Made by a program: the position numbers and the translations under genes. Positions 25,239-33,255 of a stretch of DNA of 64,000 bases are shown piece after piece. Origin of the DNA: an uncultured Christensenella sp. (GTDB lineage: Bacteria > Bacillota > Clostridia > Christensenellales > UBA3700); assembly GCA_910579785.1 (NCBI GenBank), contig CAJTVJ010000003.1, positions 59,480-123,479 on the forward strand, written 5' to 3'. Positions within the stretch are counted from its first letter, which is position 1. Every line of letters starts with the position of its first letter. The notes beneath the pieces are model-generated. The model did not search any database. It saw nothing but the letters and a program-made list of their open reading frames with translations, and had not been told where the DNA came from.

Positions 25239-25908
25239 GCAGCCACGCATTTACTATAATTTTGTCTGTATCTGCAAGAAAAGCGTGTTCACTATTTTGT
25301 GATATGGTAAGATAACCGCCATACTTTTCTATAAAATTTTGCATAATTCTTTCGGTTTGCATGCTGTCTTTGCTACCGAAAAGAATTTGCGTAGGTGTTT
25401 TCCATTGTTCAATGGGGTTTTCTTTTACATATCGGTAATAATCCCACGACAGCGTTTCAATCGGCGTAGAGATTTTTCGTTGCTCTCTTAATTGCAGTTC
25501 GCTTATATTAAACCACACAAACATTTTGTTTATTAAATATTCCATATCAATAATAGGCGAATGAAATATACATTTTTCAAACGCAATGTTTTTATAAGCG
25601 TGTAGTGCGAAATACGCCCCGATGCTACAACCGAATAAAGCAATCTTTTCCCAATTATCTATCGCATAAGAATAAATCTTTTGCAAATCATCTATACCGT
25701 GCCATATATCACAAGGTGCGGACTCTTTTCTATCTCCGTGTTCGGGTAAATCAAAACTCAATGTTTGATAACCTTTTTGTTCGGCAACAGTAGCAAAACT
25801 CTCAGCATAGTCTTTGCTTTGGCATTTGCCGTGAACATAAATGAAAACTTTTTGGGACGGTTTCCCCCAAACAATAGCAGGTATATTTTCGATTTTTATA
25901 TAAGGCAT
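25225..25908 (-). CDS. Alpha/beta hydrolase
   Basis: A 227-residue alpha/beta hydrolase. The nucleophile elbow is GCSIGA (Ser in the GxSxG position), the oxyanion region VHGKCQSK, a late acid in LFGSKDS and the catalytic His in NSEHAFL. It also shows an SFDLPEHGDR segment that commonly precedes the core domain. It has no signal peptide and is probably a cytoplasmic esterase or thioesterase of unknown substrate. The last codons and stop lie within island repeat copy 2, and a long hairpin lies 5' of its promoter, exactly as for the GNAT-YoaP gene. Confidence 0.82.
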   Translation of the reverse strand: MPYIKIENIPAIVWGKPSQKVFIYVHGKCQSKDYAESFATVAEQKGYQTLSFDLPEHGDRKESAPCDIWHGIDDLQKIYSYAIDNWEKIALFGCSIGAYFALHAYKNIAFEKCIFHSPIIDMEYLINKMFVWFNISELQLREQRKISTPIETLSWDYYRYVKENPIEQWKTPTQILFGSKDSMQTERIMQNFIEKYGGYLTISQNSEHAFLADTDKIIVNAWLQNSF

Positions 25909-26002
25909 TTTTAGTTTCGTCCATAATTTAGTGTAAAATTATTATACTATATTTGCACTTAATTTTCAACTATATAACAGCGTAAAAAAGTGCAATGGCA
26001 CT

Positions 26003-26060
26003 GTGGCGGGTGCTTGATAAAACAAGCGGCTCGCTACGCTCGCCGTCAAGCACCCGCCAC
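26003..26060. repeat. Long hairpin repeat, copy 2
   Basis: The same 15-bp perfect inverted repeat as at 20452, with a slightly shorter loop (28 bases). Similar flanks extend from about 25972 to 26133. The rest of the 470-base gap between the hydrolase and the next open frame holds a 12-bp imperfect stem (AAAATCGACAAG / CTTGCCGATTTT, about 26193-26226) and island repeat copy 3. Confidence 0.88.
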
Positions 26061-26228
26061 AACGACTAGACACAACACAAGTAAATAAATTACACAACCG
26101 AAAGTGGCAACTAAAATCGGGGTTCGTGCGCAGTGGAGTAAAATTGATTTCAAGCTAGTTTAAGTGAAAAGTTAAGAGCGAATTGGAATAAGTAAAATCG
26201 ACAAGTGGTGAAACCTTGCCGATTTTGC

Positions 26229-26260
26229 TGGTGGAGAAGACGTAACCTAAAACGAATATT
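26229..26260 (+). repeat. Island repeat copy 3 (GGTGGAG...TAAAACGAAT)
   Basis: The third copy, directly after a 12-bp imperfect stem-loop. No recognisable gene ends inside this copy; it may mark the boundary of the cassette-like part of the island. Confidence 0.78.
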
Positions 26261-26378
26261 AATCTTCTATACTATTAATAAGAATATTTGATAAATGGCA
26301 ATTTCATTTGATATCTCAATGGCATTGATGATACTAAATTTGCAAGTTAATTTAATTTTACGTTCCACATTATCGTCT

Positions 26379-26738
26379 TTATTGGGGATTGAAATCAAAA
26401 TTATTGATTTCAGTGAGAATAGTTTTTGGCAAGATATAAAGCATATTCAATATATTTGAAAAAATCTCATCTGCTTTAATTGACTTAAAATATAAAGACC
26501 AATCAACAAGTTTAATATACATAGAAGCAATTCTTCTTGAAGTATAAATAAGCATTTCTAAATCAAGATTTTCGTCACTATGTAGCGCATCATTAATAGT
26601 AGAATTTATGAGAACACTTAACATACCTTTTATACTTTGTATTTCATCGAATTTTTCCGAAATAAAGTTCAATAGTTCTATTGGTTGTCCAATAACAAAA
26701 TGGCTTGCTACAAAGACAAAGTGCGCTACTGCTTGCAA
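26379..26738 (-). CDS. Hypothetical helical protein, possibly truncated
   Basis: A 119-residue open frame I do not recognise. From about residue 20 it reads as regular amphipathic helices (IELLNFISEKFDEIQS, LLIYTSRRIASMYIKLVDW-type) and seems a natural protein. The first ~18 residues (MQAVAHFVFVASHFVIGQP) look unlike it, and there is no clear ribosome binding site, so the true start may lie inside or the gene may have lost its 5' part. Codon use is AT-rich like the deaminase that diverges from it at 26.9 kb. Confidence 0.4.
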   Translation of the reverse strand: MQAVAHFVFVASHFVIGQPIELLNFISEKFDEIQSIKGMLSVLINSTINDALHSDENLDLEMLIYTSRRIASMYIKLVDWSLYFKSIKADEIFSNILNMLYILPKTILTEINNFDFNPQ

Positions 26739-26776
26739 GCGGATAATTGGCTAGATGAGAGGTATAAGTAGTCAGT

Positions 26777-26810
26777 GAAATTAGATTAGTATATATACTA
26801 ATCTAATTTC
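26777..26810. promoter_or_regulatory. Perfect 34-bp palindrome upstream of the deaminase gene
   Basis: The half-site GAAATTAGATTAGTATA is followed directly by its exact reverse complement, with no spacer. It ends 32 bases before the -35 box of the deaminase promoter. It could be an operator, the terminator stem of a small RNA, or the crossover site of a recombinase. It has no T-run. Confidence 0.75.
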
Positions 26811-26842
26811 AAATAAAAGTTTGATAAGATTACCTATTTTAT

Positions 26843-26871
26843 TTGACAAATATTTATAATCTGATTATACT
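26843..26871 (+). promoter_or_regulatory. Promoter of the deaminase operon
   Basis: TTGACA (26843-26848), 17-base spacer, TATACT (26866-26871), followed by AAGGAG seven bases before the ATG at 26891. Confidence 0.8.
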
Positions 26872-26890
26872 CTAGTTAAGGAGATTGCAT

Positions 26891-28060
26891 ATGACAAGGT
26901 TTATTATAGGCTTAACTGGAGCTTTTGGAAGTGGTACAAGTTTTATTGCGAAAAATTTTTTTGAAACAAAAGGATATAAATTGTTATCTTTATCACAATG
27001 TTTAAAAGATTTATATAAAGAAAAGAACGGCAAGACTTATGAAACACGAAGTGAGCTACAACAATTTGGAAATGATATAAGAAAAGAAAATATTACAAAA
27101 TTAGCGGAAATAGTAGATGAAAAAATTGATGATAATAGTAACTATATTATTGAAAGTATTAGAAATCCAGCGGAGGTAAAGTTTTTTAGAGATAAGTATA
27201 CAGAATTCATCTTAATTGGAATTTTTGCTGATTATGATGTAAGGTGGGAAAGAGTTAAAAAAATCTATAAAGAATCAAAAGATATGTTTAATATAGATGA
27301 ACAAAAAGATCAAGGAAAAATGGAACCGTATTATGGACAGAAAATCTCTGATTGTTTTTTTGAGGCTGATTTGATTTTATCAAATAATGATAGAATAATT
27401 TGTAAAGGAGATGGTTATAATGAGGCTAATGATAAATATTATGAAATGGAGTCTAAAATAAATGGTTATTTAATAGCTTTAAATAATCCAGCAAAATCTA
27501 GTCCGACATTAGTAGAAGCTTCAATGGCAGCTGCATATACTAGTGGTAGAAGATCAAAATGTTTAAAGAGAAAAGTAGGGGCAGTAATTACAGATAAGTA
27601 TGATAAAATTATTAGTTCAGGATTTAATGGTGTTCCAAATAATTTAAAGGAATGTAGTTCGCAATATGGACATTGTTATAGAGATGAAATGAGAACTGAA
27701 TTAGGAGAATTGATTTCAAAGGATTTAGAATTGTCTAGTAGTTCTAAATCTGTAGAAGCAATAAAAAAGAGAGTAAAATTATTAGAATTATGTAGAGCAA
27801 TGCACGGCGAAGAGAGTGCTATAATAAATTTAGTTGGCAAAGGAATAAATATGGAAAATTCAACTATATATGTTACAACTTATCCGTGTAATTTGTGTGC
27901 CAATAAAATAGTGCAAACAGGAATAAAGAAAGTAATATATTTTGAACCCTATCCAGTAGAAGAAGCTAAAAAAACACTTAAAGATGGAAATGTTAAATCA
28001 GAGCCATTTGAGGGAGTAACGTTTAGAGCATTTTTTAAATTTTTTCAATATGAACCATAA
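26891..28060 (+). CDS. P-loop/deoxycytidylate deaminase fusion (AvcD-like)
   Basis: A 390-residue two-domain protein. Residues 1-~190 form a P-loop kinase-like domain with GAFGSGTS at 10-17, where Thr replaces the usual Walker A Lys. Residues ~205-390 are a zinc cytidine/dCMP deaminase: His305-Gly-Glu307 supplies a zinc ligand and the proton shuttle, and Cys333/Cys336 (PCNLC) complete the site. This order of domains is that of AvcD and related dC deaminases that deplete deoxycytidine nucleotides during phage infection; a housekeeping dCMP deaminase would be ~150 residues without the N-domain. The reading frame extends to a TTG two codons earlier, but AAGGAG is spaced for the ATG. It is far more AT-rich than its surroundings. 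A small zinc-ribbon gene follows in the same operon. Confidence 0.85.
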   Translation: MTRFIIGLTGAFGSGTSFIAKNFFETKGYKLLSLSQCLKDLYKEKNGKTYETRSELQQFGNDIRKENITKLAEIVDEKIDDNSNYIIESIRNPAEVKFFRDKYTEFILIGIFADYDVRWERVKKIYKESKDMFNIDEQKDQGKMEPYYGQKISDCFFEADLILSNNDRIICKGDGYNEANDKYYEMESKINGYLIALNNPAKSSPTLVEASMAAAYTSGRRSKCLKRKVGAVITDKYDKIISSGFNGVPNNLKECSSQYGHCYRDEMRTELGELISKDLELSSSSKSVEAIKKRVKLLELCRAMHGEESAIINLVGKGINMENSTIYVTTYPCNLCANKIVQTGIKKVIYFEPYPVEEAKKTLKDGNVKSEPFEGVTFRAFFKFFQYEP

Positions 28061-28098
28061 TAAAATATAATAAACAAAATAAACGGAGGATTTATATA

Positions 28099-28290
28099 AT
28101 GTGTAGAATTTGTCAAAAGTGTGGAGCCATAGCAGAGTACAATGCTTATTATGGTAGAGTAACATGTACGAGATGTTCATGGGAAAGTGAACAGATTTCT
28201 AGAGAAGAATCTGTAAAGTATTCAATGTATAGAAAAGAAGAAAATAAAGGCGAAATATTGGAAAAGAAAAAATTATTATTAACAAATTAA
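28099..28290 (+). CDS. Small zinc-ribbon protein
   Basis: A 63-residue protein with two CxxC knuckles, CRICQKCG at the N-terminus and VTCTRCSW about 17 residues later, which should bind one zinc, then a charged helical tail rich in Lys and Glu. GGAGG stands at good spacing before the ATG, so it is a real gene despite its size. It lies 38 bases after the deaminase with no terminator between, and a strong terminator follows, so the two make a two-gene operon. Function unknown; a partner or regulator of the deaminase is inference. Confidence 0.8.
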   Translation: MCRICQKCGAIAEYNAYYGRVTCTRCSWESEQISREESVKYSMYRKEENKGEILEKKKLLLTN

Positions 28291-28398
28291 AAGTAAACTC
28301 AATCTTTAAAAAGCTTGTATTTATTTTATGGGTATGCTTGGAATCATTTTTTAATCAATAAAAACATTGATAGATTGATTGCAACGTAAAGCTAATAA

Positions 28399-28428
28399 AA
28401 AAGACTACATGCAAGTAGTCTTTTCTTT
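28399..28428 (+). terminator. Terminator of the deaminase operon
   Basis: A 10-bp perfect stem (AAAAGACTAC / GTAGTCTTTT) with a 6-base loop and a T-rich tail. Confidence 0.88.
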
Positions 28429-28498
28429 ATCTCTCAAGCAATACTCCAGCCGTGCCGTCTATGAATACTAGACGTATAGGGTTCGTATTTGAGGTGGT

Positions 28499-28573
28499 AT
28501 GGTGGGCAATATAGGATTCGAACCTATGACTTTCTCCACGTCAAGAAGACACTCTCCCTCTGAGTTAATTGCC
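28499..28573 (-). tRNA. tRNA-Val (GAC)
   Basis: On the minus strand a full cloverleaf folds: 7-bp acceptor GGGCAAT/ATTGCCC, D stem ACTC/GAGT, anticodon stem TCTTC/GGAGA with loop TTGACGT (anticodon GAC), T stem ATAGG/CCTAT with loop TTCGAAT, and encoded ACCA. It borders the accessory island, and tRNA genes are common integration targets. Confidence 0.95.
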
Positions 28574-28780
28574 CATATTATTGATAGCATTGTTATTATA
28601 CACATTGAAAGGGGCGTTGTCAAGTTGTTTTTAAATGTGAATTTAAATTGTTTGGCTTGGCATTTATTTTTATGCGATTAAAAAAAGGAATACGTATAAA
28701 ATCATTGAAAGTTTTTGGGGTTTAGATGGTGCAATATTAAGATTATCTTGTGCAAGAGTGGAAATATTTTTAAATACGTA

Positions 28781-28810
28781 TTGAATTGATACACTCCAAT
28801 GTGGTATAAT
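28781..28810 (+). promoter_or_regulatory. Promoter of the hydroxyacyl-CoA dehydrogenase-like gene
   Basis: TTGAAT (28781-28786), 18-base spacer, TATAAT (28805-28810), then GGGAGGG before the ATG at 28838. Confidence 0.6.
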
Positions 28811-28837
28811 GGATATATAAAAAGGGAGGGAATTTCT

Positions 28838-29791
28838 ATGGAAATCAAAAAAGTTACTGTTGCAGGCGGCGGAGTGCTGGGAAGTCAGATAGCATTTCAA
28901 GCGGCTTATTGCGGATTTGACGTCACGATATGGCTGAGAAGTCAGGGAAGTATAGGACGTACACAACCCAAGCTTGACAATTTGAGGCAAGTCTATATTG
29001 ACACGATAGAAAAGATGTCTACGCCTGAGGGGCAGACCCCGGAGGTGTGGGCGAGAGGTATTTCTGAATTTGAAGATTTTGACAAGGCAAGTTGTCTTGA
29101 TAAAGTTGAGAAGGCATACTCTCGCATCAAGTTGGAGCTGGATATGGGCAAGGCGGTCGCGGACGCAGACCTTGTGATCGAGTCTATGGCAGAGAACGTC
29201 GAAGATAAAGTTGCGTTTTATAAGGCATTGGCTCCGCTTCTTCCGCAAAAGACGGTGCTTGTGACCAATTCGTCCACGTTGTTGCCGTCGAAGTTTGCAA
29301 AATACACGGGAAGAGCTGATAAGTATCTGTCTTTGCACTTTGCCAATTCGATATGGAAAAACAACACTGCCGAGATAATGGCGCAGTCTAAGACTGATAT
29401 GCAGTATTTTGACTTGATAATGGATTTTGCAAAGGACATTAGAATGATAGCCTTGCCTGTCAAAAAAGAAAAGTCCGGGTACTTGCTCAATTCAATGTTG
29501 GTGCCGCTCTTGTTCTCGGGGCTTGATTTGTTTGTCAACGGCGTGTCCGATCCTGAGAGTATTGACAAAGCTTGGACGATGGGTACAGGCTCGCCAAAAG
29601 GACCGTTTAGGATCATCGACACAGTAGGATTGACGACTGCTTACAATATAGTCAAGATGTACGTCAAAATCCCGTCTTTCCTTGCTCCTTACAATTTCAA
29701 GGGTATGGAAAAACTGCTCAAAAAGTATATCGACGAGGGCAAGTTGGGTATGTCGTCAGGCGAGGGCTTTTATAAATACGACAAAAAATAA
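28838..29791 (+). CDS. 3-hydroxyacyl-CoA dehydrogenase family protein
   Basis: A 317-residue NAD-dependent dehydrogenase. The N-terminal Rossmann motif is VAGGGVLGSQIAF (GxGxxG), with an acidic-end strand in VIESMAENVEDKVAFY and the catalytic-region motifs LLPSKFAKYTGRADKYLSLHF (His of the Ser-His-Asn/Glu dyad). The C-terminal helical domain has GYLLNSMLVPLL and WTMGTGSPKGPFRIIDTVGL, as in the 3HCDH_C domain. The enzyme oxidises 3-hydroxyacyl-CoA or a related beta-hydroxy acid such as L-gulonate or hydroxybutyryl-CoA. The open frame extends 13 codons upstream, but the promoter and GGGAGGG place the start at 28838. Monocistronic. Confidence 0.88.
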   Translation: MEIKKVTVAGGGVLGSQIAFQAAYCGFDVTIWLRSQGSIGRTQPKLDNLRQVYIDTIEKMSTPEGQTPEVWARGISEFEDFDKASCLDKVEKAYSRIKLELDMGKAVADADLVIESMAENVEDKVAFYKALAPLLPQKTVLVTNSSTLLPSKFAKYTGRADKYLSLHFANSIWKNNTAEIMAQSKTDMQYFDLIMDFAKDIRMIALPVKKEKSGYLLNSMLVPLLFSGLDLFVNGVSDPESIDKAWTMGTGSPKGPFRIIDTVGLTTAYNIVKMYVKIPSFLAPYNFKGMEKLLKKYIDEGKLGMSSGEGFYKYDKK

Positions 29792-29798
29792 TTGCAAG

Positions 29799-29834
29799 CG
29801 GCGGAAGGATTGCTTGACTGCGACGCTTCCGCCG
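29799..29834 (+). terminator. Terminator of the dehydrogenase gene
   Basis: A 9-bp GC-rich stem (CGGCGGAAG / CTTCCGCCG) followed by TATTATTATATTT. Confidence 0.7.
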
Positions 29835-29898
29835 TATTATTATATTTAAGGTATTTTTATTGCGCTTTATTCGCAATATGAGATTTATTGTATCAAAT

Positions 29899-29972
29899 GC
29901 AGGTGTAGTTCAATGGTAGAACTACGGCTTCCCAAGCCGTCAGCGCGGGTCCGATTCCCGTCACCTGCTCCA
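29899..29972 (+). tRNA. tRNA-Gly (CCC)
   Basis: A full cloverleaf: acceptor GCAGGTG/CACCTGC, D stem GTTC/GAAC, anticodon stem ACGGC/GCCGT with loop TTCCCAA (anticodon CCC), T stem GCGGG/CCCGT, encoded TCCA end. Confidence 0.96.
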
Positions 29973-29983
29973 AGTCTTTATAA

Positions 29984-30010
29984 AGGGCCTTTTAAAAGGC
30001 TTTTTATTTT
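29984..30010 (+). terminator. Terminator of tRNA-Gly
   Basis: The palindrome GCCTTTTAAAAGGC, preceded by AAAGG, is followed by TTTTTATTTTTT. Confidence 0.75.
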
Positions 30011-30174
30011 TTAGATATTTATCGACTGCTGAAAGTTTTATAATAAATAAATGCAAAAAATTTTCAAAAAGTATAGATTTTTCTTTGATAATATATTAAA
30101 ATAGGAATAGAAAAAAGTCGATCGTTGCAAATATGGTTTTGCTAAGGTCGGCAAATTGAATTAAGGAGTAATTT

Positions 30175-31932
30175 ATGAAACCGACTATTGGTATCAGACC
30201 GATCATTGACGGCAGATGGGGCGGCATAAGAGAGGGACTTGAAGAGCAGACCCGCAAGATGGCGCAGAATGCAAAAAAACTTATTGAAAGCAATTTATTT
30301 TATACGGACGGCACGCCTGTGCAAGTCGTAGTATTCGACGGCACGATAGGCGGCGGCGCGGAAGCTGCAAGGTGCAAAGAGTTCTTTGATACTCAAAACG
30401 TAGTCGGCACTTTGAGCGTGACGCCGTGCTGGTGCTACGGCTCGGAGACGATAGATCTCGACCCATATACTGTCAAAGCCGTATGGGGACTCAATGCGAC
30501 GGAGCGTCCGGGCGCGGTATATCTTGCCGCTGCAATGGCGATACATGCGCAACGAGGACTGCCTGCTTTTGCTATATACGGCAAAGACGTGCAGGATAAG
30601 GACGATTACAATATACCAAGCGACGTCGCGGAAAAGATATTGCGCTTTGCAAAGGCGGCTATCGCGGTGGGCAGTATGCGCAACAAGGCTTACGTAGGTC
30701 TTGGCAGCGTGTCCATGGGTATCGGCGGCTCTTTCCTTGACGGCAATCTCATGCAAAAGTATTTTGGCATAAGAGCCGAATGGGTGGATATGTCGGAGAT
30801 AAACCGCAGAATAACGCTTGGCATATACGACAAGGACGAGTACGCAAAGGAACTCAAATGGATAAAGGATAATTGCAAAGAGGGCATTGACATCAATGCG
30901 GAGCCCAGGTCGAGAGAAGATAAGGACAGACAGTGGGAGTTCATCGCCAAGATGACGCTTGTGATAAAGGACATCATGATAGGCAATCCCAAGCTCAACG
31001 AGATAGGCAGATACGAAGAGGCATTGGGCAGAAATGCGATACTCGGCGGTTTCCAAGGTCAGCGTATGTGGACGGATTGGCTGCCAAACGCAGATTTCAG
31101 CGAATCCATACTCAACACTTCTTTTGATTGGAACGGCAAGAAAGAGCCTTTGATTCTTGCGACTGAAAACGACACTCTCAACGGAATGAGCATGCTCTTT
31201 GAAAAGCTTTTGTCATACAGAGCAAGCATATTCGCCGACGTGCGCACCTATTGGTCGCCTGACGCTATTAAGAGAGTGACGGGGTGGACGCCGACAGGCA
31301 AGGCAAAAGACGGCTTTATGCACCTAATCAACAGCGGCGCGGCTGCGTTGGACGGCACGGCTATGTCGAAAGATTCCAAAGGCGAAAACGTAATCAAACC
31401 TTGGTGGGAGATGACGCAAAAGGATATCGACGCCTGCATGTCCAAGACGGATTGGTGTCAGGCAAATCTCGGATATTTCAGAGGCGGCGGTTTCAGCTCG
31501 CACTTCAAGACGGAGGCGGAGATCCCTGTGACGATGATGAGAATGAATATGGTCGACGGACTTGGACCTGTGATACAGATAGCGGAGGGATATACGGCAT
31601 GCGTACCCGACGACGTTCAGAAGATACTTTGGGACAGAACTGACCCGACCTGGCCCAGCACCTGGTTTGCACCTCGCTTGACAGGAAAAGGAGCGTTTAA
31701 AGACGTATACAGCGTAATGGCGAATTGGGGCGCAAATCACGGAGCGTTCACATACGGACACGTAGGCGCGGACATAATCACGCTTGCTTCGATGCTGAGA
31801 ATACCTGTGAGCATGCACAACGTCGACGAGGATAAGATATTCCGTCCGCACGCTTGGACGGCATTCGGCACTCAGGACAAAGAGGGCGCCGATTACAGGG
31901 CTTGCGCCAACTACGGAGCTTTGTATAAATAA
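30175..31932 (+). CDS. fucI: L-fucose isomerase
   Basis: A 585-residue enzyme, close to the usual ~590, that converts L-fucose to L-fuculose with Mn2+. The N-terminus (PTIGIRPIIDGRWGGIREGL) is highly characteristic, as are FDGTIGGGAEAARC, YVGLGSVSMGIGGS and the C-terminal THGAFTYGHVGADI-like and MHNVDEDKIFRPHAW blocks containing the metal ligands. It begins an operon with an aldolase and a sugar kinase (gaps 64 and 2 bases), giving the complete fucose to lactaldehyde plus dihydroxyacetone-phosphate pathway. AAGGAG lies before the start. No fucose transporter or regulator is adjacent. Confidence 0.96.
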   Translation: MKPTIGIRPIIDGRWGGIREGLEEQTRKMAQNAKKLIESNLFYTDGTPVQVVVFDGTIGGGAEAARCKEFFDTQNVVGTLSVTPCWCYGSETIDLDPYTVKAVWGLNATERPGAVYLAAAMAIHAQRGLPAFAIYGKDVQDKDDYNIPSDVAEKILRFAKAAIAVGSMRNKAYVGLGSVSMGIGGSFLDGNLMQKYFGIRAEWVDMSEINRRITLGIYDKDEYAKELKWIKDNCKEGIDINAEPRSREDKDRQWEFIAKMTLVIKDIMIGNPKLNEIGRYEEALGRNAILGGFQGQRMWTDWLPNADFSESILNTSFDWNGKKEPLILATENDTLNGMSMLFEKLLSYRASIFADVRTYWSPDAIKRVTGWTPTGKAKDGFMHLINSGAAALDGTAMSKDSKGENVIKPWWEMTQKDIDACMSKTDWCQANLGYFRGGGFSSHFKTEAEIPVTMMRMNMVDGLGPVIQIAEGYTACVPDDVQKILWDRTDPTWPSTWFAPRLTGKGAFKDVYSVMANWGANHGAFTYGHVGADIITLASMLRIPVSMHNVDEDKIFRPHAWTAFGTQDKEGADYRACANYGALYK

Positions 31933-31996
31933 AATAGTATAAAACAAGACATACGGCAGTCGGACGATTGCCGTATGCTGTGATATGGAGAATGAT

Positions 31997-33253
31997 ATGG
32001 ATATAAAAAAACTCTCAACAAAAGAGCAGGTATTGACTGCAATGGATAGGGTATATTCCAACGCTTTGACTACGACGTCGGGCGGAAACATATCGGCGAT
32101 AGATAAGGACGGGCATATATTTATTACGCCGAGCGGAATTGACAAAGGCACGTTGACTCTTGACGACATCGTCGAGGTATGTCCCGACGGCATGCGCATA
32201 GGCAGACACGCGCCGTCGATGGAATTGCCTTTTCATTCCAACATATATAGGGAATGTAAGGACATAAAGGCGATAGTACACGCCCATGCTCCCGCGGCGG
32301 TGGCTTACGCATGTATGCGCATTGCTCCCGACAGCTCTTGCGCAAGGGTGTATGAAGACGCGCTTGGCAAAATCGCGACCTCTGCGTATGCGCTGCCCGG
32401 GTCGTTAAAGCTCGGTGATATCGTCATGCAGGGATTTAAGGACGGATATAGAAGCGTGATGATGGACAATCACGGCGCGACGGTGGGGGCAAAGGATATG
32501 AAGAGCGCGATCGCGATGTATGAGACTCTCGATTATCTCTGCCGTTCGCTCTTCCATGCGCAGACGCTTGGCGGAGCGAAATACATAAAGAACAAGATTG
32601 AATTGAAGTCAACCAAATATCCGATAGGAAAGATAGGCAAAGGCAGCGCTGAGAAGAGAGAGGAGATGACTGCGTTTTTAAAGAGAGCATACAAGGGTCA
32701 GCTTGTCGGTTGCGGATGGGGCACTTTGGCTATGCGCGACGGCGACGGCATACTCTTTAATGCCGACTGCGACACTCCGTTAGATATATCGGCTGACGAT
32801 ATAGTAAAGTATCAAAACGGCGAGGTGTCGGCAGACAAGTCTTGTAAGTATCTCGATTTGATAATCAAGATATTCCAAAAGACGCCCGAGGCGCAGAGCA
32901 TATTTATATCCATGCCTGCGGCGGTCATGGGATTTGCTATTGCCAACGTAGAGTTTGACGCTAGGTTGATACCTGAGAGCTACATTATGCTCAAAGACGT
33001 CAAGAGACTGCCTTATGCCGCTATCGGAGACTATGATTTGATAGCCGACACGTTGACGACTTCTTGTCCTGTGACGGTAATTGACAACGAGGGTATAATA
33101 GCGATTGGCAAAAATACGCTCAAAGCCTTTGACAGATTGGAAGTATGCGATTATTCGGCGCGCTCGGTGCTTCTTGCGAAGTCGGCGGCGAATATCAAGC
33201 CTATCAATGAAGAGCAGGTAAAAGAGATAGACGACAATTTCAACGGGTGGTGA
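31997..33253 (+). CDS. fucA: Double-domain class II aldolase (probable L-fuculose-phosphate aldolase)
   Basis: A 418-residue protein about twice the length of FucA (~215). The N-terminal half is a normal class II aldolase domain: SGGNISAIDKDG, the catalytic Glu in ELPFHSNIYRE and the zinc ligands His-x-His in VHAHAP, then NHGATVGAKD. The C-terminal half (about 215-418) looks like a second, diverged copy (GCGWGTLAMRDGDGILF, IFISMPAAVMGFAI) that lacks the HxH pair at the matching place, so it is probably non-catalytic. The enzyme should split L-fuculose-1-phosphate to DHAP and L-lactaldehyde. I use the ATG at 31997, since GGAG then sits 6 bases away; an ATG 12 bases earlier is in frame. Confidence 0.85.
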   Translation: MDIKKLSTKEQVLTAMDRVYSNALTTTSGGNISAIDKDGHIFITPSGIDKGTLTLDDIVEVCPDGMRIGRHAPSMELPFHSNIYRECKDIKAIVHAHAPAAVAYACMRIAPDSSCARVYEDALGKIATSAYALPGSLKLGDIVMQGFKDGYRSVMMDNHGATVGAKDMKSAIAMYETLDYLCRSLFHAQTLGGAKYIKNKIELKSTKYPIGKIGKGSAEKREEMTAFLKRAYKGQLVGCGWGTLAMRDGDGILFNADCDTPLDISADDIVKYQNGEVSADKSCKYLDLIIKIFQKTPEAQSIFISMPAAVMGFAIANVEFDARLIPESYIMLKDVKRLPYAAIGDYDLIADTLTTSCPVTVIDNEGIIAIGKNTLKAFDRLEVCDYSARSVLLAKSAANIKPINEEQVKEIDDNFNGW

Positions 33254-33255
33254 GA

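Noticed and set aside
28499..28681. Plus-strand open frame of 60 codons overlapping tRNA-Val
   Set aside because: It is the well-known spurious antisense translation of a tRNA (IGFEPMTF-type); the tRNA fold explains the sequence.
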